Positions 24,806 through 31,678 of a stretch of 64,000 nucleotides of DNA are shown here, piece after piece; position 1 is the first letter of the stretch, and each line of letters opens with the position of its first letter. The notes below the pieces were generated by a model. That model did not search any database. It was not told the origin of the DNA and was given only the letters and a program-made list of their open reading frames with translations. The stretch comes from Sphingobacteriales bacterium 50-39 (GTDB lineage: Bacteria > Bacteroidota > Bacteroidia > Chitinophagales > Chitinophagaceae). The stretch spans positions 186,001-250,000 of the forward strand of contig MKTZ01000008.1 in the NCBI GenBank assembly GCA_001898505.1, written 5' to 3'. The translations under genes and the position numbers were made by a program.

Positions 24806-25549
24806 CTATTTTTTGGGGGGGACCGTTTTCTTTTTAACCCGGGTGTTCAGCAACTCGACCCCGAAGGCAAAGGCCATGGCGAAATAGATGTATCCTTTGT
24901 CGATGTGCGAGTGGTGGACGGGCTCCAATCCCTCGAAAAAGAGGCTGAAGCCTACCATCAGTAAAAAAGCCAGCGCGAGGATCTTAAGGGTGGGGCGTTT
25001 GTTGATAAAGTCGGCGATCTTCTGGGAAAAGAAGAACATGATGATCATGGCGATGATCACGGCGGTGATCATGACGGCCACTTTTTTGGCCAATCCTACG
25101 GCTGTGATGATGCTGTCAAAGGAAAAGACCGTGTCTACCAGGACGATCTGGCCGACGACGAGCCCAAAGGCTTTTTCGAATTTTTCCTTTTTATCCAGCT
25201 CTCCGTGTCCTTCCCCTTCCAGTTTGGCATGTATCTCTTTTACCGTCTTGTAGAGGAGGAATATGCCCCCAGCCAGCATAATGAGATTGCGTATGCTGAA
25301 GTCATAACCGAAGGGGGAGAATATTTCCTTATTGCCGTTGGTTACCAGCCATCCCAGCCCCAGCAACAGGAGGCTGCGGATAAGGATGCCGGCGATCATC
25401 CAGATCCGGCGTGCGCGCAATTGCTGGTGCGGCTGCAGCCGGCCGATGAGGATAGATACAAAAATGACGTTGTCGATGCCTAGTACGATCTCGAGTACGG
25501 TCAGGGTCAGGAGGCTGATGAACGAATCCAGGCTGAAAAGAGAGGCCAT
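24806..25549 (-). CDS. TerC family integral membrane protein
   Basis: A 247-residue protein with about seven membrane helices. The family signature is clear: LTVLEIVLGIDNVIFVSIL near the start and VDTVFSFDSIITAVGLAK in the middle, each contributing acidic residues inside the membrane, and FEGLEPVHHSHIDKGYIYFA near the end. TerC relatives are linked to metal-ion (manganese or calcium) export or co-translocational metalation of proteins; the original tellurite link is not informative here since no ter operon is present. It is followed by the YdeI-like gene after 54 bp, so co-transcription is possible. Confidence 0.9.
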   Translation of the reverse strand: MASLFSLDSFISLLTLTVLEIVLGIDNVIFVSILIGRLQPHQQLRARRIWMIAGILIRSLLLLGLGWLVTNGNKEIFSPFGYDFSIRNLIMLAGGIFLLYKTVKEIHAKLEGEGHGELDKKEKFEKAFGLVVGQIVLVDTVFSFDSIITAVGLAKKVAVMITAVIIAMIIMFFFSQKIADFINKRPTLKILALAFLLMVGFSLFFEGLEPVHHSHIDKGYIYFAMAFAFGVELLNTRVKKKTVPPKK

Positions 25550-25664
25550 AGGTGCTATATACTGTTAAGAGGTCGTAAAAGTACAAAAAGGGCATCATCT
25601 TTTCGACAATGCCCTAGCGGTGTATAGGAGTAAACAATAATATCGCCGAGTGGACGAGCAGGCA

Positions 25665-26174
25665 CTAATGGAACTTGACGTAGAAGTCCCCATTGGTGAA
25701 GGTCTTTTTGGCGGCAGTGACGTCTCCGTTGAGGAATAGGTCCCCGCTAAAACTGCCTTTTATGGAGGAGGTTGTGTCGATGGAAGTGATGACGATCTTC
25801 ACATGATTTTGGATGGCAAGTCCTGCGGCTACAGTGGTACCCCCTGCATATGCGGCGGTCAGATTTTGCGTATAGAAAAGAGCAACCTCAAAATCACTGG
25901 TAGTGTCGGTGTAGGTACCTGCCACGATGGGTTTTCCGCTGGGAGCGTTGTCGATGATCAGGCTAATTGATTCTCCGCCGCCGGTGGCGAATCCATCCAC
26001 TGTTATCTGGGTGGTGCTTGTATTGGTTAATTTCGTAGCAAGCGGGGCTGTATTAAATGCTTTGGCGGCGCCATCGACGGAGGCGGTGACATGATAGCCG
26101 GAAGAGCCGGAATTGCTTTTCTTACAGGATACGAGAGCGCCGATGAGGGCCACAAAGAGGACGATCTTTTTCAT
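25665..26174 (-). CDS. Small lipoprotein, beta-rich, function unknown
   Basis: A ~169-residue exported lipoprotein. The start is the ATG at 26172-26174: MKKIVLFVALIGALVSCKKS is a lipoprotein signal with lipobox VSC; the open frame continues to 26402 but without signal sense. The mature protein is Thr/Ser/Gly-rich with predicted beta strands (YHVTASVDGAAKAFNT, SISLIIDN, GKPIVAGTYTD, GSFSGDLFLNGDVTAAKKTF), a pattern common in uncharacterised Bacteroidota lipoproteins. Upstream, 92-145 bp away, lie three copies of a GTGT-containing operator-like repeat. It probably forms its own unit. Confidence 0.7.
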   Translation of the reverse strand: MKKIVLFVALIGALVSCKKSNSGSSGYHVTASVDGAAKAFNTAPLATKLTNTSTTQITVDGFATGGGESISLIIDNAPSGKPIVAGTYTDTTSDFEVALFYTQNLTAAYAGGTTVAAGLAIQNHVKIVITSIDTTSSIKGSFSGDLFLNGDVTAAKKTFTNGDFYVKFH

Positions 26175-26267
26175 TTCTTTAAGAATTAGGATTTTAACTG
26201 ACATATATAACGGCAAAGTGGGTGGGAAGAAGTATGACGCCGGCATTAAAATATGGTATGAATTGAC

Positions 26268-26317
26268 AGGCGTGTCCATTTGGCAACAGGTGTGTCGTTT
26301 ACGGCAATAAGCGTGTA
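26268..26317. repeat. Tandem operator-like repeat, locus 1 (3 units)
   Basis: Three imperfect units AGGCGTGTCC, AGGTGTGTCG and TAAGCGTGTA, with the GTGT at 26272, 26292 and 26313 (20 and 21 bp apart). The same unit recurs four times at 53.3 kb. They lie in the 184-bp gap between pyrD and the small lipoprotein gene (both minus strand). Confidence 0.6.
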
Positions 26318-26358
26318 AAAAAGTGACGGAACCTGTTTTGGAGGCCAGCCGGGGGCAG

Positions 26359-27456
26359 CTATAATTTCTCACAGATGCGCCTGACGATGAAGGGGCCTTC
26401 ATAGATAAAGCCTGTCCATACTTGTATCAGGGAGCCTCCGGCCGCCATCTTCTCCCGGCCGTCCTCAGCAGTGAAAATGCCGCCTGAGGCGATCAACGGC
26501 AGGGCGCCGCCCGTCCGCTGGTGTATATAACGGACCACTTCGGAAGACCTTTCTTTTAAGGGAGCGCCGCTTAATCCCCCGGCGCCAATGGCTTCCAGGC
26601 GGTGAGTCGGGGTTATAAGATTTTCCCTGCTGATGGTGGTATTGGTGGCTACCAGGCCGTCCAGCCTGATCTCCATGGCCAGGTCCACTACATCGTCGAT
26701 CTGTTGTACGGTGAGGTCGGGGGCGATCTTCAGGAGCAGGGGTCTGGGCCGGATGCCGGCGGTGGCCGCCAGCTCCGTGTTCAATGCTTGCAGCCGGGTA
26801 AGGATATTGCGAAGAGCGTCCTTTTCCTGCAGGGCACGCAATCCGGGGGTATTGGGCGAGCTGACATTCACGACGAAATAGTCCACGTGATCGAACAGTT
26901 CTTTAAAGCAAATGACATAATCCTTCCAGGCGTCCTCGTTGGGGGTCACTTTGTTCTTGCCGATGTTGCCGCCTATAACGAGGGGTAGGTGGGTGGTGAG
27001 GGGCGACGAGTGAGCGGCGCGCCATTGTTTCAGCCTGCCGGCGATGACCTGTACTCCGTCGTTGTTGAATCCCATCCGATTGATGAGTGCCTGGTCCTGC
27101 GGCAGGCGGAATAGACGGGGCTTCTCGTTGCCATCCTGGGGGAGGGGGGTCACCGTTCCTATCTCTACAAAGCCAAAACCGAGGGCGTCCAGTTCGCGGA
27201 GATACAGGGCGTTCTTGTCGAAACCGGCGCCGAGGCCAACAGGGTTACGGAAAGAGAGACCGAACAGCTGACGTGCCAACGGATTATCCGTCCCTGCCTG
27301 CCCTTGTCCCGGGGTGTCAGCTTCCGGGGCGCATGCCCAGGCCACCAGCTGGCGGGTCAATGTCCAGCGACACAATAGTTTCAGCATATTCATAGAGAAA
27401 TAATGGACGTCTTCCGTGGGGAAAAGGAACAATAGCTGTCGGAAAAACTTATACAT
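26359..27456 (-). CDS. pyrD: Dihydroorotate dehydrogenase (quinone), class 2
   Basis: A 365-residue membrane-associated flavoenzyme oxidising dihydroorotate to orotate in pyrimidine synthesis, with electrons passed to quinone. The N-terminal helical region (YKFFRQLLFLFPTEDVHYFS) is the membrane-binding part typical of class 2. FMN and substrate motifs: NPVGLGAGFDKNA, GFVEIGTVTPLPQ, RMGFNNDG, NVSSPNTPGLR (catalytic serine of class 2), LLKIAPDL, GGLSGAPL and ASGGIFTAEDG. The -7 element TATCTTCG ends 4 bp before the ATG, so the mRNA may be nearly leaderless. It diverges from the thiolase gene. Another pyrimidine gene, dihydroorotase, is at 60.3 kb. Confidence 0.95.
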   Translation of the reverse strand: MYKFFRQLLFLFPTEDVHYFSMNMLKLLCRWTLTRQLVAWACAPEADTPGQGQAGTDNPLARQLFGLSFRNPVGLGAGFDKNALYLRELDALGFGFVEIGTVTPLPQDGNEKPRLFRLPQDQALINRMGFNNDGVQVIAGRLKQWRAAHSSPLTTHLPLVIGGNIGKNKVTPNEDAWKDYVICFKELFDHVDYFVVNVSSPNTPGLRALQEKDALRNILTRLQALNTELAATAGIRPRPLLLKIAPDLTVQQIDDVVDLAMEIRLDGLVATNTTISRENLITPTHRLEAIGAGGLSGAPLKERSSEVVRYIHQRTGGALPLIASGGIFTAEDGREKMAAGGSLIQVWTGFIYEGPFIVRRICEKL

Positions 27457-27460
27457 GGCG

Positions 27461-27484
27461 CGAAGATAAAAAATCGTACATTTG
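27461..27484. promoter_or_regulatory. Divergent -7 elements for pyrD (-) and thiolase (+)
   Basis: TATCTTCG on the minus strand (27468-27461) serves pyrD; TACATTTG on the plus strand (27477-27484) serves the thiolase. They are 8 bp apart, so the two polymerases would compete for the same DNA. Confidence 0.5.
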
Positions 27485-27525
27485 AATATGACAGTTGCAT
27501 AAACAACTAACTAAATCGTACCATC

Positions 27526-28704
27526 ATGCAGGAAGCATATATCGTTGCCGGCTATCGTACGGCAGTAGGCAAATCCAAAAGAGGCAAATTCAGGTTCTAT
27601 CGTCCGGATGATATGGCCATCGACCTTATAAAGGGGCTGCTGGCATCCGTTCCGCAGCTGGACGTGAAACGTGTAGATGATGTCATTGTCGGCAATGCGG
27701 TACCTGAAGCTGAGCAAGGGCTGCAAGTCGGACGTATTATCGCTGCGCGGGCCGTGGGCATCCATGCCCCGGGAGTAACCGTTAACCGCTACTGCGCCAG
27801 TGGTTTAGAGACTATTGCCATGGCTACCGCCAAGATCCGCACCGGTATGGCCGACTGTATCATTGCCGGTGGTACCGAAAGCATGAGCATGGTGCCGACT
27901 GCAGGTTGGAAGACCGTACCTGCCTACTCCATCGCATCAGACGATCCCGATTACTATCTCAATATGGGCTTGACGGCAGAGGCCGTGGCAAAGGAATATA
28001 AGGTCAGCCGGGAGGAACAAGATGTTTTTTCCTACAATTCCCACCAAAAGGCCATCAATGCTATCCAAAACGGCCATTTCAAAACAGGTATTCTCCCCAT
28101 GCAGGTGGACGAAGTATATGTCGATGAAAAGGGTAAAAAGCAGAAGAGGAACTTTACAGTCGATACGGATGAAGGACCCAGGGCCGATACTTCCTTGGAG
28201 GCGCTGGCCAAGCTAAAACCCGTCTTTGCTGCGGGTGGCTGTGTCACGGCGGGTAATTCCTCGCAGACAAGCGATGGCGCCGCTTTTGTCATCGTCATGG
28301 GTGAAAAAATGATGAAGGAGCTGGGTTTGCAGCCACTGGCCCGGCTGATCGCCTGCGCCAGTGCGGGGGTACATCCCCGTATCATGGGCATCGGCCCCGT
28401 AGAAGCAGTTCCCAAGGTCCTGAAGCAGGCAGGTATGGGCCTGGGACAGATCGACCTGGTGGAGCTGAATGAAGCTTTTGCTTCCCAGTCCCTGGCCGTG
28501 ATACGCCAGTTGGGACTGGATCCCTCTATTGTCAATATCAATGGCGGCGCCATAGCCCTTGGCCACCCGTTGGGCTGCTCCGGCTGCAAGCTGACTATCC
28601 AGCTTGTTCATGATATGAAACGCCTTGGTAAAAAATACGGCATAGTTACTGCATGTGTAGGGGGAGGGCAGGGCATTGCCGGGATCATCGAAAATCTAAA
28701 CTAG
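27526..28704 (+). CDS. Acetyl-CoA C-acyltransferase (thiolase)
   Basis: A 392-residue thiolase that condenses or cleaves acyl-CoA plus acetyl-CoA. The nucleophile is C90 in NRYCASGLE, and the other catalytic residues are H347 in LGHPLGCSG and C377 in CVGGGQG. Other signatures: GGTESMSMVP, NEAFASQSLAV and NINGGAIALGHP. Length is typical. Sequence alone does not separate a beta-oxidation thiolase (FadA-like) from a biosynthetic acetoacetyl-CoA thiolase; no fadB partner is adjacent, so the pathway is open. A ~320-bp non-coding stretch with the multi-hairpin element follows. Confidence 0.9.
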   Translation: MQEAYIVAGYRTAVGKSKRGKFRFYRPDDMAIDLIKGLLASVPQLDVKRVDDVIVGNAVPEAEQGLQVGRIIAARAVGIHAPGVTVNRYCASGLETIAMATAKIRTGMADCIIAGGTESMSMVPTAGWKTVPAYSIASDDPDYYLNMGLTAEAVAKEYKVSREEQDVFSYNSHQKAINAIQNGHFKTGILPMQVDEVYVDEKGKKQKRNFTVDTDEGPRADTSLEALAKLKPVFAAGGCVTAGNSSQTSDGAAFVIVMGEKMMKELGLQPLARLIACASAGVHPRIMGIGPVEAVPKVLKQAGMGLGQIDLVELNEAFASQSLAVIRQLGLDPSIVNINGGAIALGHPLGCSGCKLTIQLVHDMKRLGKKYGIVTACVGGGQGIAGIIENLN

Positions 28705-28863
28705 GAGGCCTGGCGGCCGGCACTGTCGTTTTTTATCTTACCGACTTACGTCTTTGTACTACAAAAAGAATAGGGGGCATTTCCTAAATTAAAATAGGGG
28801 CTGCCCGTCATTTTTTCACGTCCTCATATCGTAAATAGTTATAAATTGCTGCGTTGTTAAATG

Positions 28864-28951
28864 TCCTGAAAACGGGCCTCGGGGGGAAATATAGCCCGTT
28901 TTCAGGAAAGGTTTAATGTCTGTCCTTCGGACAACGAGCCGGAGGCTCGTT
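28864..28951 (+). repeat. Multi-hairpin intergenic element, copy B
   Basis: Stem 1: TCCTGAAAACGGGC (28864-28877) with GCCCGTTTTCAGGA (28894-28907), 14 bp. Stem 2: TGTCC-ttc-GGACA (28921-28933). Stem 3: AACGAGCC-gga-GGCTCGTT (28933-28951). The core from 28914 to 28937 is identical to copy A. It starts 161 bp and ends 74 bp upstream of the response-regulator start codon. The rest of 28705-29024 shows no gene. Confidence 0.8.
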
Positions 28952-29024
28952 TTGAGCTTACAGGTCATAGGCTTTTTAACCGCAGCTAACCTTTTTCCGT
29001 AAAAACGAATCCACTTTTTAAACC

Positions 29025-29669
29025 ATGATTCGAGTATTTATTACAGATGACCATGAAATGTACCTGGAAGGATTAGCCTTACTTTTAGGAAAGCAGGAGG
29101 GTATCGAGGTGATTGGGACAGCCCTGACCGGAAAGGATCTGCTATCGCGGGTAAAGGACATACAAACAGACATTCTGCTATTGGACGTTTATCTGCCGGA
29201 CGTCGGCGAAGAAGAGCTGCTGCAGAGCATTCGTGCCGTCCGCCAGGACCTGAAGATCATTTATCTCACTTTACTGCGTGGCACGCGCTATATTCACAAG
29301 CTGACCCGTCACAATATCCAGGGCTATATATTAAAGAACGCCTCCCTGGACGAGCTAGTGGGGGCGTTGCGTACGGTATATGAGGGTGGCAGCTACTTTA
29401 GCAAGGACATCAATATCGGCGACAGGGACGAGGATTTTCGCAATACCATTACCATCGAGGACAAACAGATAGACGAAATACTCTCCCGGCGTGAGCTGGA
29501 AGTTCTCAAGCTCATCTGCAGGGAATACAGCAATGCGGAAATTGCCGATAAACTTTTTCTTAGCGTCAGCACGGTAGAAACCCACCGCAAGAACCTGATT
29601 GCCAAGCTGGGTGTCAATAATACCGTAGGTCTCGTAAAGTTTGCCCTCCGCAATAAGCTCATCGATTAA
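29025..29669 (+). CDS. Response regulator, NarL/LuxR type
   Basis: A 214-residue two-component response regulator. The receiver domain (residues ~1-118) has the acidic pair D8/D9 in FITDDHE and the phosphoacceptor D54 in ILLLDVYLPD, with the switch Thr in IYLTLLRG and the lysine in GYILKNASLDE. The C-terminal LuxR-type helix-turn-helix (~148-210) reads LSRRELEVLKLICREYSNAE, IADKLFLSVSTVETHRKNL, the DNA-recognition helix. A histidine kinase follows 109 bp downstream in the same direction and is the likely partner. Targets are unknown; the TonB receptor gene after the kinase is one candidate. Confidence 0.95.
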   Translation: MIRVFITDDHEMYLEGLALLLGKQEGIEVIGTALTGKDLLSRVKDIQTDILLLDVYLPDVGEEELLQSIRAVRQDLKIIYLTLLRGTRYIHKLTRHNIQGYILKNASLDELVGALRTVYEGGSYFSKDINIGDRDEDFRNTITIEDKQIDEILSRRELEVLKLICREYSNAEIADKLFLSVSTVETHRKNLIAKLGVNNTVGLVKFALRNKLID

Positions 29670-29778
29670 TGTTCACCATGAAGTCAGGACGGACTCCGGG
29701 TCCCGGTAACTGGGTACTAAATGATTTCAGGTATCCGGCAAAGATGACTACCTTGGAGCTAACGAACTATCAACATAC

Positions 29779-31635
29779 GTGAATCGGCCAATATACCTGA
29801 TCTTACTGCTTATTGTCTTCTATTCAAAGCTGTCCGCGCAGGTGGACACCAGCGGCATACTTACAGCGTATCAGAAGGGTATGAATTATACGGAGGCGCA
29901 GGCAGACTCCATCAGCTACTATGCTAATTTTATCGACCATGCCATAGAGAAGGTAAATTATCCCAAAGCAAAGGTGCTGGCCTTGCGTCTACATGGGTAT
30001 TATTATGAGAACAAGGCGGATTACAAACGGGCCATCGATTATTACCTGCAAACCCTCGATGAAGCAAAGAAGATAGGGGACATCGATCACGAGATCAATG
30101 CATTGACGGACCTTACCGTCATGTATACGGAAATGAAACAACCCCGGAAGGCCAAGGAAGTGTACCTGGAATGTGTCGCGCTGTACAAACAGAGGGGGGG
30201 CGATGCGCGCAGCCTTGTCACGGCTTATATCAACCTGGCGCCGCTCTATAATCACCTGGGACTTTATGACAGCGCCCTTTATTTTCTGCAGGAGGGGTTG
30301 CATATCGGCAAACCATTGGAGGAAAGGGGGTTGGAAGATCTCTCCAACCTGTATAATAATCTCGGTCAAACCTATTATTATCTGAAGGATTATGACAAAT
30401 CGATTGTTTATTTCGCGGGCAATTACAAGCATCACCTATTAAAGCAGGGGCTGAATGCCAAGGCCAACCTTTGGTTCGACGTACTCAATCTGGCGGACTC
30501 CTATACGCAGGTGGGGCAGCTCGATTCAGCCTCCAAATATGCGACGATAGCGTTGAACCTGGCCGATGAGCTCAATTCCAGGGGCAAGCAGTCGGACACC
30601 TACCAGATCCTGTCCAAGCTGGCACAGCGTAAGGGAGATTATAAAAAAGCCTATGAATATCAGTCCAGGTGGTATGAGCTGGACACGGCCATCGTCAATG
30701 GAGAGACCTATAAGGCTATCGCCGAACTGGAAGAAAAATATGAAGCCCGGCAGCGTGAGAATGAAATGCTTCTTCTCGAGGGAGAAATATCACAGCAGAA
30801 ATTTCACACACGTATCATGCTGATCGCCAGCAGTAGTTTGCTGATCGTTGCCATCGTGGCTGCCATGGCCTTTGTCCTTAAAAGGAGGGTCAATCAAAAA
30901 CTGCAGGCTACCAATGACCTCGTCACCCGGCAGAACGAACGTCTTTCGGAATTGAATTATGAAAAGAATTCTCTGATCAGCATCGTATCCCATGATCTCA
31001 GCACGCCTTTTGCCAGCATCGGTATGTGGACGCAGCTGATGCAATCGGATGTAAGCAATCTCACTATCGAGCAGAAAAAGGCCCTCAGTCGTATAGAACA
31101 GGCTACGGCCTATGGGGAAAAGCTGATCCGTCATATTCTCGACGTGGAAAAGGTGCAGACCAACCAGCAAAAGCTGCAACTGGAAAACCTGGACCTGCGT
31201 ATCTTCTCTGAATCCGTCATCGATACCTTCCAACCTGCGGCCAACCGGAAGAATATACGCCTGCATCTCGAGTGTCCGGAGAAAAGCCTGTATTTTCTCA
31301 GCGACCGGCAGCTGCTGACCCGTATGGTGGAGAACCTGTTGTCCAACGCCATTAAATACACGGAACAGGGAAAAAATGTCTGGATGAGCGTCAGCGAAGA
31401 GAAGGACGCTATCAGTATCAAGGTGAGGGATGAGGGCGTAGGTATCGAAAAGGAAGAATTGCCGCATCTATTTTCCAAGTATAGTAAGATATCATCCCAG
31501 CCTACGAACGGCGAGCCTTCCACCGGGCTGGGTCTTTCCATTGTCAAGCGTATCTGTGAGGAGCTCAACGGGAAGATATCCTGTGAGAGCAGCCTGGGAG
31601 AAGGGTCTATCTTCACCGTGGTCCTGAAGAAATGA
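29779..31635 (+). CDS. TPR-containing sensor histidine kinase
   Basis: A 618-residue membrane kinase. It starts with GTG: MNRPIYLILLLIVFYSKLSAQ is a signal peptide, so the TPR region (residues ~25-320; repeats such as YYLQTLDEAKKIGDIDHEIN, YLQEGL-like and SIVYFAGNYKHHLLKQG) should be periplasmic. A membrane helix (~346-367, IMLIASSSLLIVAIVAAMAF) and short coiled coil lead to the HisKA domain with H405 in SIVSHDLSTPF, followed by the HATPase domain with NLLSNAIKYTEQ (N box), DEGVGIEKEELPHLFSKYS and GLGLSIVKRI. All catalytic motifs are intact. It follows its likely cognate response regulator. Peptides or proteins may be the ligand of the TPR region (inference). Confidence 0.95.
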   Translation: MNRPIYLILLLIVFYSKLSAQVDTSGILTAYQKGMNYTEAQADSISYYANFIDHAIEKVNYPKAKVLALRLHGYYYENKADYKRAIDYYLQTLDEAKKIGDIDHEINALTDLTVMYTEMKQPRKAKEVYLECVALYKQRGGDARSLVTAYINLAPLYNHLGLYDSALYFLQEGLHIGKPLEERGLEDLSNLYNNLGQTYYYLKDYDKSIVYFAGNYKHHLLKQGLNAKANLWFDVLNLADSYTQVGQLDSASKYATIALNLADELNSRGKQSDTYQILSKLAQRKGDYKKAYEYQSRWYELDTAIVNGETYKAIAELEEKYEARQRENEMLLLEGEISQQKFHTRIMLIASSSLLIVAIVAAMAFVLKRRVNQKLQATNDLVTRQNERLSELNYEKNSLISIVSHDLSTPFASIGMWTQLMQSDVSNLTIEQKKALSRIEQATAYGEKLIRHILDVEKVQTNQQKLQLENLDLRIFSESVIDTFQPAANRKNIRLHLECPEKSLYFLSDRQLLTRMVENLLSNAIKYTEQGKNVWMSVSEEKDAISIKVRDEGVGIEKEELPHLFSKYSKISSQPTNGEPSTGLGLSIVKRICEELNGKISCESSLGEGSIFTVVLKK

Positions 31636-31678
31636 CCGGGCGGTTCGTCTGAAGGACTTAAATTGCGTGTTTATTGTC

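Noticed and set aside
28705-28860. Small gene or riboswitch after the thiolase
   Set aside because: No open frame with a plausible start and no recognised aptamer pattern; only the hairpin element further on is structured.
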